A DNA stretch of 64,000 nucleotides from Cerasibacillus sp036516575 (GTDB lineage Bacteria; Bacillota; Bacilli; Bacillales; Amphibacillaceae): positions 62,001 through 126,000 of the forward strand of contig NZ_DATBTY010000083.1 in NCBI RefSeq assembly GCF_036516575.1, in the 5' to 3' direction. The notes below the pieces were generated by a model that saw only the letters and a program-made list of their open reading frames with translations, searched no databases and was not told where the DNA came from. This document shows positions 1-8,581 of this stretch, piece by piece. How positions within the stretch are numbered: position 1 is the first letter of the stretch; every line of letters starts with the position of its first letter. A program made the position numbers and the translations under genes.

Positions 1-98
1 TCTTCAACAATTGAAATTCGTTCACCAACTAAGCGATTAAAAATAGTTGATTTACCTACATTAGGTCTTCCTACAATTGCGACAACAGGTTTTTGCAT
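1..98 (-). CDS. der: Ribosome assembly GTPase Der (EngA), N-terminal part only
   Basis: Der is an essential double-GTPase that helps assemble the 50S ribosomal subunit. Only the first 32 codons are inside the window; the rest lies to the left. The visible peptide begins MQKPVVAIVGRPNVGKST, which holds the G1 P-loop (residues 10-18) of the first GTPase domain. The ATG at 96-98 is preceded by an AAAGGGTG ribosome-binding sequence. In B. subtilis der lies in the same cluster as yphA, ypfD and cmk, and the same order is seen here. Identity is secure from the P-loop context and synteny, although the fragment is short. Confidence 0.9.
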   Translation of the reverse strand, partial: MQKPVVAIVGRPNVGKSTIFNRLVGERISIVE

Positions 99-200
99 GA
101 AAGGAACACCCTTTCTCTTTTTTTGTGACTTTATTTATTCTAGCAAAAGAACTATAAATAAACAATAAACTTTCATATCTCATGCTATATCTTTTGTTGA

Positions 201-788
201 TTATCGTTGTTTTATGCGTGAGAACATCATAAATAATCTATCAATAATATATTCGTATAAAGCTATAACGAACAAGACTCCGATTATTATTGTACATAAG
301 TCTAAAAACACTTCGTTCCCCATGGTATTATAATACGCATAATCAAATAATGAAATATGATAAAGCAATTCACCCCCACAAATACCTAATAAAGCAACAA
401 AACACCTTTTCATATATTCCTTCGTTAAAAAGATAGCTATAAGAACAATAAATGACGGAAGAACAACATATTTCGGAAAGATAAGTAATAATGGGGTTTC
501 GTGCTCCCAAACTAAAAAACTAGCATAGGCAATTGCTATCGTAAATGAAACAAAGAAGTAAAAAAATCGATGATTCGCCTGAAGCAAAAACATTAAACTC
601 CCAAGAAATAAAATAAAATAAGCAACTGAAAAATCTAACATACCAATCGAAATAAACATATTTGATGTGCTAATAAGGATTAAAATCCAATACATAAAAA
701 ACCATTGTCGCTTACTAGGTTCCATAAAAAACAAAGCGCAAACAAAATATATCCAACTTAACCAATAAAACACCAAACCCGATGACAT
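201..788 (-). CDS. yphA: YphA-like polytopic membrane protein
   Basis: This 195-residue protein is almost wholly hydrophobic, with about six to seven membrane spans and a short basic C-terminus (SRIKQR). No catalytic motif is visible and its function is unknown. The name rests on position: YphA of B. subtilis, a membrane protein of similar size, lies between ypfD and der in the same way. The frame is open up to 863, but the ATG at 788 has a strong AAGGAGTGG site 7 bases upstream, and the longer version would run into the upstream terminator, so the shorter start is used. Annotation by synteny, moderate confidence. Confidence 0.6.
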   Translation of the reverse strand: MSSGLVFYWLSWIYFVCALFFMEPSKRQWFFMYWILILISTSNMFISIGMLDFSVAYFILFLGSLMFLLQANHRFFYFFVSFTIAIAYASFLVWEHETPLLLIFPKYVVLPSFIVLIAIFLTKEYMKRCFVALLGICGGELLYHISLFDYAYYNTMGNEVFLDLCTIIIGVLFVIALYEYIIDRLFMMFSRIKQR

Positions 789-844
789 ACAATTCCACTC
801 CTTAAAAAGAATCGTAGTATAAGTATGACAATATACCGATCTTT

Positions 845-881
845 TAAACAAAAACCTTTCCATTGTAAAATGGAAAGGTTT
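845..881 (-). terminator. Rho-independent terminator after ypfD
   Basis: A perfect 13-bp stem (852-864 with 869-881, arms AAACCTTTCCATT) around a 4-base loop is followed on the minus strand by a T-rich stretch. It lies 24 bases beyond the ypfD stop codon and upstream of the yphA ribosome-binding site, so it separates the two genes. Confidence 0.9.
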
Positions 882-904
882 CTATCATCAGGATGGCGTG
901 TCAA

Positions 905-2038
905 TTAATTTTTATATTTATCTAATTGGTCACCAATTATTTCTCCAAATTGGAAGCTTGATTGTTCTTCCTCTTTTTCATATTGTTTGTATTCTTTTTC
1001 AGCTTCTTCAACTTCTAATTCACGAATACTTAGAGACATTCTTTCTTCGTCTTCGTTCACATCAAGTACTTTAACCTTTACTGTTTGTCCCTCTTCTAAA
1101 ACCTCTTGTGGGGTGCCAATATGGCGGTTAGCAATCTGTGAAATATGTACTAACCCTTCAACACCAGGTAATACTTCAACAAAAGCTCCAAAACTAACGA
1201 GTCTTTTTACCTTACCCTCTACCACATCACCGGCTTTTACATTGTCACTAATATTTTCCCACGGTCCTGGCAAAACATTTTTACGTGATAGAGAGATACG
1301 TTCATTGTCACGGTCTACTGATAATACCTCGACTTTGATTGTTTCACCTTCTGTAACAACATCAGATGGCTTTTCAACATGCTCATGAGCTAATTGAGAA
1401 ATATGTACAAGCCCATCTACACCACCTAAGTCAATAAATGCACCAAAGTCTGTTAGTCGGCTCACAGTCCCTTCTAAAACTTGCCCTGCCTCAATAGATT
1501 GTAAAAACGCTACTTTTTCTTTTTCAGCTTGCTCTTCGACGACAGCACGATGAGATAAAATAACGCGATTTGTCGAACGATCTAAATCAACTATTTTTAC
1601 ATCAAGTGTTTTTCCTTTATAATCGGAAAAGTCCTCCACATAAAATGTTTCGACTAAAGATGCTGGAATAAATCCTCGAACACCAACATCTGTTACAAGA
1701 CCACCCTTAACAATTTCTTTAACTTCTGTTTCAAATACTTCATCATTTGCCTGCTTTTGTTCTAATTCTTGCCATGCTTTATCAGCGTCAACAGCCTTTT
1801 TCGAAAGAATAACTTCATCGTCATCTAGTTTTGTAACCATTAATGTTAATTCTTCGCCATCACTGACAACATCGCTTGGGGTCTCTACATGTAAGTGAGA
1901 TAATTCGCTAATTGGGACAATACCTTCTGTCTTATAGCCAATATCAACAAGCACTTGTTTCTCCTCAATATTCACAACGGTGCCTGTTACAGTATCTCCT
2001 ATGTTTAAGATTGGTAAGTCGTTGTTTAATTCACTCAT
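905..2038 (-). CDS. ypfD: S1-domain RNA-binding protein (ribosomal protein S1 homolog, YpfD)
   Basis: The 377-residue protein has four S1 RNA-binding repeats starting near residues 11, 97, 182 and 267; the last two carry the typical GAFVEV and GLVHISQ signatures. An acidic, lysine-rich tail ends it. Low-GC Gram-positives have this four-repeat version instead of the six-repeat S1 of Proteobacteria. It probably binds mRNA and may help translation, but in Bacillus it is not a strict equivalent of E. coli S1. The ATG at 2038 has an AAGGAGG site. It is monocistronic here, with a terminator directly after it. The isopentenyl isomerase gene that follows it in B. subtilis is absent. Confidence 0.93.
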   Translation of the reverse strand: MSELNNDLPILNIGDTVTGTVVNIEEKQVLVDIGYKTEGIVPISELSHLHVETPSDVVSDGEELTLMVTKLDDDEVILSKKAVDADKAWQELEQKQANDEVFETEVKEIVKGGLVTDVGVRGFIPASLVETFYVEDFSDYKGKTLDVKIVDLDRSTNRVILSHRAVVEEQAEKEKVAFLQSIEAGQVLEGTVSRLTDFGAFIDLGGVDGLVHISQLAHEHVEKPSDVVTEGETIKVEVLSVDRDNERISLSRKNVLPGPWENISDNVKAGDVVEGKVKRLVSFGAFVEVLPGVEGLVHISQIANRHIGTPQEVLEEGQTVKVKVLDVNEDEERMSLSIRELEVEEAEKEYKQYEKEEEQSSFQFGEIIGDQLDKYKN

Positions 2039-2170
2039 GATTTTTCCTCCTTAAGAACAAAAACGAATTTACACATCAAGAAATGAGTCCGTTTCTATTA
2101 CTTTTTAGAAATTTATAAATACCTTCTCTTTATAACTTCTAACAATTGTATATATTTGTCAAGCAAATTA

Positions 2171-2752
2171 TTATGAATCCTTCAATAATTTATCTATTTC
2201 TTTCATAATTGTGTCAGCTGTCTCCTGGGCACTTGCTTTTTGCCCACGTAACTCGGCCATATTGACCGGTTTTCCATAAGTCACAATCGTGCGTCTAAAA
2301 GGCTTATACGAACCTTCTATCGCACAGGGAATGACAACAGCATCCGATCGTAAAGCGAAAAAGCCAACACCTGCTAAGGGTTTGCCTAACTCTCCCGTTC
2401 GACTCCGAGTACCTTCAGGAAAGAGCCCGAGTACTTTTCCTTCTTTTAATATCTTTAATCCATTTCGTAAAGCATTACGATCACCCATACCACGTCTGAC
2501 TGGAAATGCATTTATTCCAGTGAGTAACTTATTCAAAAACGTTTTTTTAAATAACTCTTCTTTGGCCATAAAGTGAATGACACGTGGTGATGTAATACCG
2601 ACTACAGGTGGATCTAAATTAGAAATATGATTTGAACAGATGATGACTGCTCCTTCTTTAGGGATATTTTCTTTCCCTCTTACTTTAATTCTAAATAATG
2701 GGTAGAAAATAATGGAAACAATGAATTTAGCTAATTGATATAAACTCATCAT
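2171..2752 (-). CDS. plsC: 1-acyl-sn-glycerol-3-phosphate acyltransferase (PlsC family)
   Basis: This enzyme adds the second acyl chain to lysophosphatidic acid at the membrane to make phosphatidic acid. The 193-residue protein has the acyltransferase H-x4-D box (H42, D47 in NHISNLD) and the phosphate-binding FPEGTRSR motif at 111-118, after an N-terminal hydrophobic segment. The start overlaps the cmk stop (ATGATG), so the two genes are translationally coupled. Two adjacent ATGs (2752, 2749) cannot be separated. The family assignment is firm; whether it is the only PlsC of the cell cannot be judged from here. Confidence 0.9.
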   Translation of the reverse strand: MMSLYQLAKFIVSIIFYPLFRIKVRGKENIPKEGAVIICSNHISNLDPPVVGITSPRVIHFMAKEELFKKTFLNKLLTGINAFPVRRGMGDRNALRNGLKILKEGKVLGLFPEGTRSRTGELGKPLAGVGFFALRSDAVVIPCAIEGSYKPFRRTIVTYGKPVNMAELRGQKASAQETADTIMKEIDKLLKDS

Positions 2753-3447
2753 AATTCCCCTTTACGCTTTATTGCAGATTGTGCTTCTTGTAAAATAAGT
2801 TCGGCAACTTCATTAATTGTAAGTGATGTCGTATCAATCTCTATCGCATCAACCGCCTTTGTAAGTGGTGAAACCTCTCGAGTCGTATCTATATCATCAC
2901 GTTGTTTAATGTCAGCTTTAATCGATTCTAGATCAGATGGAATACCTTTTGCTTGATTTTCCTTATGCCGTCTTTTAGCACGTTCTTCAACCGAAGCAAC
3001 TAAAAATATTTTCACTTCAGCATCAGGTAATACATAGGTACCAATATCCCGTCCATCCATGACTATACCTTTTTTTGATGCTAATTTTTGTTGTCGAATA
3101 ACCATTTCCTCCCTTATTTTAGGCCATTTCGCAACGAGTGATACATGTTTTGTCACTTCTTTAGAACGAATTAAAAGCGTAACATCTTCCCCGTCAAGAA
3201 AAACATGTTGACCGTCGTGAGACTGTTTCAACTCAATATTGGTTTCCTTTAGCAGCGTTAATAATTTGTCTTCATCTGATAAATCGATTGATTCATTAAT
3301 GGCTTTAAGTGTTATCGAGCGATACATCGCTCCTGTATCAACATAAATATATGATAGTTCTTTAGCAACCATTTTAGCTACAGTACTTTTACCTGCAGCT
3401 GCAGGGCCGTCAATTGCAACTTTAATCGTAGGTACATTTAACAACAT
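2749..3447 (-). CDS. cmk: Cytidylate kinase
   Basis: Cmk phosphorylates CMP and dCMP to the diphosphates in nucleotide recycling. The P-loop GPAAAGKST lies at residues 14-22, and the DTGAMYRS and MDGRDIGTYVLPDAE motifs typical of bacterial Cmk follow. At 232 residues it is the usual length. The ATG at 3447 has a GAGAGGA ribosome-binding site. It is the first gene of a cmk-plsC unit, with an extended -10 promoter about 50 bases upstream. Confidence 0.96.
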   Translation of the reverse strand: MLLNVPTIKVAIDGPAAAGKSTVAKMVAKELSYIYVDTGAMYRSITLKAINESIDLSDEDKLLTLLKETNIELKQSHDGQHVFLDGEDVTLLIRSKEVTKHVSLVAKWPKIREEMVIRQQKLASKKGIVMDGRDIGTYVLPDAEVKIFLVASVEERAKRRHKENQAKGIPSDLESIKADIKQRDDIDTTREVSPLTKAVDAIEIDTTSLTINEVAELILQEAQSAIKRKGEL

Positions 3448-3496
3448 CAGTCATTCCTCTCTACAAGCCTTAAATTTCTCTCTTTTTCATATGTTG

Positions 3497-3505
3497 ATTA
3501 TACCA
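3497..3505 (-). promoter_or_regulatory. Extended -10 promoter for cmk-plsC
   Basis: On the minus strand TGGTATAAT forms a perfect TGn-TATAAT extended -10 about 50 bases before the cmk start. The -35 position (CAGTTT) is poor, as is usual for extended -10 promoters. Motif match only. Confidence 0.5.
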
Positions 3506-3525
3506 TTTTATCATACAAAAAACTG

Positions 3526-4194
3526 TTATCTTTCGATATTTCCTAGTTCTTTTCTTCTCTCTTGACGTTGTATGAGAAAACAATACCGAATAAGTTGTTG
3601 TTCAATTTGAAAAGGAAGATCAATAAATGTGACAGATGCCCTTTTTATGTCCGCTGAATGTGATAAGCGAACGACTTTACCCAGTAAATCTAGAGATTCA
3701 CCATCAACAGCATCGGTCGGAAGAACGAGTGAAATATGTAATAAATCACCGATATTCAATTGAACCCCTTTAGGAACTACCAGCATTAAGCCTCCACCAC
3801 TAATATCAACAGTTACTGTTTCAAATGGCGAAAAGCCGTTTTCTGGACTACTAACAACTAGATCGAGTGTCGTTTTAACTCGTACGAAATGTCGCCTTTG
3901 GATACGTTTTAACGAATCTTTCTCAGGCTTTAATATCATTAAAGCAGGATGTGGCATGTTAGTCTTCTTAATGATTTGACTTTTAAATTGATATACAGCA
4001 TGGTTTTCTTTAATAAAGCTAACAAGTAGCTCGGTTCCATTAATGAAGACTTTCGTTTGCCTTGTTTTTTCATCAACAGGGGGTGTAACGATTAAGTATT
4101 CTTCAGTTTCATCAATGAGTTTACAGCTATAGATCATATCATGGTTTTCATTAGAACTACGGCTTTTTAATGTGAGTGTCGTCCCGATTTTCAT
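3526..4194 (-). CDS. ypfA: PilZ-domain c-di-GMP receptor YpfA (YcgR-like flagellar brake)
   Basis: The 222-residue protein has an N-terminal YcgR-like beta domain and a C-terminal PilZ domain. The c-di-GMP-binding signatures are present: RHFVR (R101-x3-R105) and DISGGG (D130, S132, G133). In B. subtilis YpfA binds c-di-GMP and slows swimming by acting on the flagellar motor. An ATG two codons upstream sits almost on the GAGGAG site, so the ATG at 4194, spaced 8 bases from it, is preferred. It lies between cmk and ypeB as in B. subtilis and is probably transcribed on its own or from upstream ypeB. Confidence 0.88.
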   Translation of the reverse strand: MKIGTTLTLKSRSSNENHDMIYSCKLIDETEEYLIVTPPVDEKTRQTKVFINGTELLVSFIKENHAVYQFKSQIIKKTNMPHPALMILKPEKDSLKRIQRRHFVRVKTTLDLVVSSPENGFSPFETVTVDISGGGLMLVVPKGVQLNIGDLLHISLVLPTDAVDGESLDLLGKVVRLSHSADIKRASVTFIDLPFQIEQQLIRYCFLIQRQERRKELGNIER

Positions 4195-4280
4195 AAGCAT
4201 TACTCCTCATTAATACTAATAAACCTATACATCCATTATTGCAGAAATGCAAAAAAAAGGAAAGGTGTGTTCCACCCCTC

Positions 4281-5624
4281 CTACGTTCCATGTGAAAAAT
4301 TTCTCTCCGCCTTTTGTAATCTTTCAATTTTTTCTTCTGTTCCATCCATCGCATTGATAAAGATCCGATATGTGTCATCCTCATATGTTCCAATAAATTC
4401 ATACGTTAAAACTTCATCACCTAAATCACTTCTTATGACAGCAAGGCCATCATCCATAATCTTAACTTGTGGATTTACTTTTTTCTTTGCTTCTGCCATT
4501 GATAATGCTGGGGTATCGATCTGTCTTTGTTTATGGTGCATATAATAGTTTTTGGCTGTTAATCCTAAAATATCGCCATCATCAAGAGCTACTTTAACTT
4601 CGATTGAATCCGGGTACACTTTTACGTTATCTTGTTGATAAAGAAATGTATAAACCCCAATCTGATCATATTCTGTACTTTGCTGTAATGTCATATCCTT
4701 AAAATCATTGTTAGTCAGAAACTTCTTTGCTCGTTCATATCCCTCATTTAAACTGAGTTGTTTTTTATTTAATGGTCTTTCGACTAATAGTGAAATGGGA
4801 TGGGAGCCGTGAACAGACATGTCTAAATACCCACGCTTATCACCTTGTTCATAAGATAGCGTAAATATAGGAATATCTGATCCCTCACCACTTTTAGTTA
4901 GTTGGATATCTGATTTATCCTTAATATCGAAAAGCTTTTTACCATAGTTTAATGCTTCGTTTTCAGATGTCTTTTTTCCGCTTAATTGTTTTAAGTCTTG
5001 ACCTTTTCCTGTTTCAGTCATCAATGGAGAATCAGTACTACTTTCACTATAACCCTCGACTTTCTTTTCAACTGTTTTAAATCCGTCAATAATTGTATTA
5101 TCAAGGGGGTCATCATGTGTTGCTAAAGCAAGTTCAACATCCATCCAGCGTAGGTCATTTTCTAATACAGCATATTGAACATTGCGTAACTCATCTTTTA
5201 TTTCACTTGCTTGTTTATATAATTTCTTCAGTGAAGTCATCTCATCTTCTGAAAGTGGTTCTTTATCTAAATCTCTAACAGCTGTCCGATACGTAAAATC
5301 TCCAATATTAGACAGAAATTCTTCTGTTTTATTAAAAGGCAGTAATGTTAATGGTAATTGACCAACATTAGCTAACGCCTCAGATGAAATGCGCCAAATA
5401 TCAACCAATTGTGGTGACAATCTTGTTTTTGAATTCATGGCTAAGGAGGTTCCTATTTTATCGTGTAAAAGATCCATATGATATGCTAGTTCATGGAATG
5501 AACGTTGATAAGTATTTTCCGCATGAATTAACACTGCATTCTTCTCTTGATGCTCCTTATACCCCCAATAACCAGTACCGATAACGCCCAAAGACAATAT
5601 AATGAGAAGTATTGAACGAATCAT
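4281..5624 (-). CDS. ypeB: Spore germination protein YpeB
   Basis: YpeB is a membrane-anchored spore protein needed for the stable presence of the cortex-lytic enzyme SleB in dormant spores. The 447-residue product has one N-terminal membrane helix (IRSILLIILSLGVIGTGY), a helical middle and C-terminal PepSY-type repeats ending near TYRIFINAMDGTEEKIE. It directly follows sleB (14 bases), the conserved sleB-ypeB pair. The upstream in-frame ATG is fused to the AAAGGATG site, so the ATG at 5624 is taken as the start. The length agrees with the family. Confidence 0.93.
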   Translation of the reverse strand: MIRSILLIILSLGVIGTGYWGYKEHQEKNAVLIHAENTYQRSFHELAYHMDLLHDKIGTSLAMNSKTRLSPQLVDIWRISSEALANVGQLPLTLLPFNKTEEFLSNIGDFTYRTAVRDLDKEPLSEDEMTSLKKLYKQASEIKDELRNVQYAVLENDLRWMDVELALATHDDPLDNTIIDGFKTVEKKVEGYSESSTDSPLMTETGKGQDLKQLSGKKTSENEALNYGKKLFDIKDKSDIQLTKSGEGSDIPIFTLSYEQGDKRGYLDMSVHGSHPISLLVERPLNKKQLSLNEGYERAKKFLTNNDFKDMTLQQSTEYDQIGVYTFLYQQDNVKVYPDSIEVKVALDDGDILGLTAKNYYMHHKQRQIDTPALSMAEAKKKVNPQVKIMDDGLAVIRSDLGDEVLTYEFIGTYEDDTYRIFINAMDGTEEKIERLQKAERNFSHGT

Positions 5625-5638
5625 GTAAGTCATCCTTT

Positions 5639-6451
5639 CTATTTACAGAAAATATGTTTCCCAATCCGCTTGATTTGAGGCCTTGTCCAAATCCAAGGTG
5701 ATGTTGCCGTATCCGGATTAAAATAATAAAGGGCATTTCCGGATGGGTCCCAGCCATTAATGGCATCTAAAACTGCACGTCTTGACGTATCATTTGGTGT
5801 TAACCATATTTGTCCATCAGCGACAGCTGTAAAAGCACGTGGTTCAAAAATTACACCTGAAACCGTATTTGGAAATGTTGGACTTTGAACTCGATTCAAT
5901 ATAACAGCAGCAACAGCAACCTGTCCTTCATAAGGTTCACCACGTGCTTCCCCATGAACCGCGTTAGCTAATAGTTTAATATCATTTTGTGAAAAACCAT
6001 TCGGAACGTTTACTGCTGGAGTCGTTGGTGGTGTTGATGGTGTAGTTTCTTGCTGTTGTTTATTTGTATCTTTTTTAGTTCCCTCTTTTCCGTAATGCGT
6101 AAATTTATCTCCTGAACGAACTTTTTCCTTTACGTCTTGTTCATTGTATTGACTGGCTTTTACTAACTTATCCTTCGTTGTCTGACCAGCTAGCCCATCA
6201 ATGTTTAGCCCAAACTCATATTGGAAATTTCTCAGTGCCCAGTACGTACTCCAACCAAAAACCCCATCTATTTGTTTATTGTAAAAACCTAAATACTGTA
6301 AGCGTGCTTGTAATTCAATGACATCATCCCCAACAGCACCGTGTTGGATTACTTGTGGACTAAAAGCTTTTGTATACTGTGGTATAAATAATGCAGAGCT
6401 AAACATAATCGTCCCTAAAATCAACATATAAAATAATGGTCTAAAAACCAT
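5639..6451 (-). CDS. sleB: Spore cortex-lytic enzyme SleB
   Basis: SleB is a lytic transglycosylase that cuts muramic-lactam cortex peptidoglycan during germination. The 270-residue product has a signal peptide (about 1-30, cut near TKAFS), a PG_binding_1 domain (about 36-97), a threonine/proline/glutamine-rich linker (about 125-150) and the SleB hydrolase domain from about 155. The catalytic glutamate is probably E168 in HGEARGE. The frame stays open much further upstream and overlaps prsW, but AGGAGG lies directly before the ATG at 6451, followed by the signal peptide, so the long form is rejected. Confidence 0.95.
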   Translation of the reverse strand: MVFRPLFYMLILGTIMFSSALFIPQYTKAFSPQVIQHGAVGDDVIELQARLQYLGFYNKQIDGVFGWSTYWALRNFQYEFGLNIDGLAGQTTKDKLVKASQYNEQDVKEKVRSGDKFTHYGKEGTKKDTNKQQQETTPSTPPTTPAVNVPNGFSQNDIKLLANAVHGEARGEPYEGQVAVAAVILNRVQSPTFPNTVSGVIFEPRAFTAVADGQIWLTPNDTSRRAVLDAINGWDPSGNALYYFNPDTATSPWIWTRPQIKRIGKHIFCK

Positions 6452-6514
6452 ACAAATCCTCCTATCAGATGTCCATTGGTATATTGTATTTTTTGAGAAA
6501 TTAAGATTTTTATT

Positions 6515-6550
6515 CATAAAAAAAATCACCATCTTATTTGACGGTGATTT
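6515..6550 (-). terminator. Rho-independent terminator after prsW
   Basis: An 8-bp stem AAATCACC/GGTGATTT (6523-6530 with 6543-6550) is followed on the minus strand by eight T residues. The loop contains the prsW stop codon, so it ends prsW and isolates sleB-ypeB downstream. Confidence 0.8.
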
Positions 6551-7208
6551 CTTGATTATAAGCATCGCTCTGTATCTCTTTAGAAGCGACTCTGACTCGA
6601 TATAAACCAACTGCCCAAAGAAAAATCATAAAAGGAACGAGGATAAATGGCCAATACTCATTATTTGTCTGCAAAATATAATTATAAGTGCCATGTAAAA
6701 AGAAAGGTAAACATAACGCTAAAAATATATTCCATGTTCGACGTCGTTTGATAATTTTTGCTATACCAAAGTGATAGCCCATCATCACGCCGAATAAAGC
6801 ATGTGAAGAAACAGGGAAAATCGCACGTGTCAACGCATATTCAATGCCATGGCTTAATAAGTACATGATGTTTTCCAAGCTGGCAAACCCGAGACTAATT
6901 GAAACGGCATAGATAATGCCATCATAATGTGTATCAAATTCAGTATGTTGATACACGACATACATAAAGATAAACCATTTAAAAAACTCTTCAGTCATTC
7001 CACTAACAATATAAGCATGAAATAGTGGTCCTAAATACAATTCTGTTTTAAACGCATATTGTAAGAACATTAAAGGAAAAACAAGCAGGGCACCAAAAAT
7101 AAATGTTTTGACGATCAAAGTTAGAGGTTCGCTATAATGTTTTCTTAAGTAAAAAAAAGCCATCAAAGCTATTGCTGGAGCAATACCCGCTGACAAAACA
7201 GCAATCAT
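6534..7208 (-). CDS. prsW: PrsW intramembrane metalloprotease
   Basis: PrsW performs site-1 cleavage of the anti-sigma factor RsiW in B. subtilis, releasing SigW; it also affects sporulation. The 224-residue protein has about seven membrane spans and the conserved family residues: the EE pair (E73-E74, GMTEEFFKW), E112 (FASLENIMY) and H136 (SSHALFG). The ATG at 7208 has a GAGGGAG site. It lies just upstream of sleB as in Bacillus. Whether RsiW/SigW exists in this organism cannot be seen here. Confidence 0.92.
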   Translation of the reverse strand: MIAVLSAGIAPAIALMAFFYLRKHYSEPLTLIVKTFIFGALLVFPLMFLQYAFKTELYLGPLFHAYIVSGMTEEFFKWFIFMYVVYQHTEFDTHYDGIIYAVSISLGFASLENIMYLLSHGIEYALTRAIFPVSSHALFGVMMGYHFGIAKIIKRRRTWNIFLALCLPFFLHGTYNYILQTNNEYWPFILVPFMIFLWAVGLYRVRVASKEIQSDAYNQEITVK

Positions 7209-7310
7209 GTTTTCTCCCTCTTTCATACTCATTAATACCATCGTACCATGATATGCAAGAATTGAACATACAAAAAATGTAGCTGGGCATTACTAACCAA
7301 AAATAATAAG

Positions 7311-7357
7311 AAATAGGTTCCAATCATCGGTCTTTAGAGATTGGAACCTTTTTTTGT
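7311..7357. terminator. Strong hairpin terminator between prsW and ypdA
   Basis: A perfect 11-bp stem (AGGTTCCAATC 7315-7325 with 7339-7349) encloses a 13-base loop. The T-run on the plus strand (7349-7355) is uninterrupted, while the minus-strand tail is weaker (TATTTCTT). It can end ypdA transcription, but its best orientation faces plus-strand transcription although no plus-strand gene lies upstream. Confidence 0.7.
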
Positions 7358-7487
7358 TACTTAATTTCATTATCGTATTCACCGTGAAGTAGATTCACCT
7401 AATTAAAATAAAAAGAGGCTAAGTGATTCCATCTCAAGATAGACTACCCAATTTCTTTTTACATTCACTGGTGATTTGTCCTAGCTA

Positions 7488-8477
7488 TTAATTCTTAATC
7501 GATTGTTTTTCTTTTATCGATTTGGCAATGCCTGCACCATGAAATCGACCATTTTCAATAAATATTTCATTATTATTATTCCCTGATGCCACAACACCTG
7601 CTACATATAAATCTTCTACATTTGTCTCAAATGTTAGTTCATCATATAAAGGTTTCCCGGTTTTATGATTGATGGTAACCCCTGCATGAGATAATAAGGT
7701 CATATCTGGTCGATAGCCTGTCATTGCAAATACAAAATCATTTTTCACTTCATATTCAACACCAGCCTGCTCGTAATAAACAGAAGAATCAGTGATTTTA
7801 GTAATATGGGCATTAAATTCCATTCGGATAATTCCTTTACGTACTAATGAAGCAAAGTCCGGTAAAATCCATGGTTTGATACTACTAGAATAGTCATGAC
7901 CGCGATACAAAACTGTGATACTTGCACCAGCATTATGAAGTTCTAATGCTGCATCAACAGCAGAATTCTTACCACCAATAATGACAACATTTTTATCGTA
8001 ATAAGGATGACCTTCTTTAAAATAATGTGAGACCTTAGGTAAGTCTTCACCCGGTACATTCATGTAATGGGGTTGATCATAGTACCCTGTTGCAACGACT
8101 ACATATCTAGCTTGATACATCTTTTCTTTTCCATTTCGTTTCTTCGTTGTAACAACAAATGAATCCACATTTTTCTTTATATGAGTCACTTTTTCAAACG
8201 TATTCATATTTAATTCTGTTCGCTTTGCTACTTCACGATAGTATGCTAGTGCTTGAATACGAACAGGCTTTTGTCTTTCATTAATAAAAGGGATGCCACC
8301 AATTTCTAAATTATGACTTGAACTAAAAAAAGTTTGATGTGTAGGGAAATGATAAATCGTATTCGCTACATTTCCTTTCTCAATAATCAGTGGCTTCATA
8401 CCGATGTTCTGTAGTTCGATTGCACAGGACATGCCACATGGCCCACCACCGATAATGATGACTTCTTCTTTTTGCAT
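7488..8477 (-). CDS. ypdA: Bacillithiol disulfide reductase YpdA (Bdr)
   Basis: YpdA is an NADPH-dependent FAD enzyme that reduces bacillithiol disulfide and works with bacilliredoxins such as BrxB, also in this window. The 329-residue protein has the FAD-binding GGGPCG motif (10-15) with the functionally important Cys14, the second Rossmann site VIIGGKNSAVDAA for NADPH, and the late YVAGVV motif. A TTG one codon upstream is possible, but the ATG at 8477 is preferred with AAGGAAG upstream. In B. subtilis it also adjoins gudB. Confidence 0.92.
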   Translation of the reverse strand: MQKEEVIIIGGGPCGMSCAIELQNIGMKPLIIEKGNVANTIYHFPTHQTFFSSSHNLEIGGIPFINERQKPVRIQALAYYREVAKRTELNMNTFEKVTHIKKNVDSFVVTTKKRNGKEKMYQARYVVVATGYYDQPHYMNVPGEDLPKVSHYFKEGHPYYDKNVVIIGGKNSAVDAALELHNAGASITVLYRGHDYSSSIKPWILPDFASLVRKGIIRMEFNAHITKITDSSVYYEQAGVEYEVKNDFVFAMTGYRPDMTLLSHAGVTINHKTGKPLYDELTFETNVEDLYVAGVVASGNNNNEIFIENGRFHGAGIAKSIKEKQSIKN

Positions 8478-8524
8478 CAATAAAGCACTTCCTTCTTTAT
8501 CATAAACATTTTCTAGATTATGAG

Positions 8525-8569
8525 AAAAACTCTTATCACGATCTTGCTAAGATTAGATAAGAGTTTTTT
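8525..8569 (-). terminator. Terminator after gudB
   Basis: A 13-bp outer stem (AAAAACTCTTATC with GATAAGAGTTTTT) encloses a second small hairpin (ATCTT/AAGAT). The T-run works on the minus strand after gudB; the symmetric A/T ends make it possibly bidirectional. Confidence 0.8.
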
Positions 8570-8581
8570 ATTCATATAACA

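Noticed and set aside
987..1388. A 133-codon plus-strand frame inside ypfD
   Set aside because: Serine/threonine-rich shadow of the S1 gene on the opposite strand, no ribosome-binding site.
2100..2165. Sigma-A promoter of ypfD
   Set aside because: A TTGACA is present at 2157-2162 on the minus strand, but no -10 sequence lies at an acceptable spacing.
6452..6610. N-terminal extension of sleB
   Set aside because: The extension overlaps prsW and its terminator; a perfect ribosome-binding site and a signal peptide mark the inner ATG.
7132..7323. A 63-codon minus-strand frame upstream of prsW
   Set aside because: It overlaps the prsW start in another frame, has no ribosome-binding site and ends with a fragment that looks like a frame-shifted reading of prsW.
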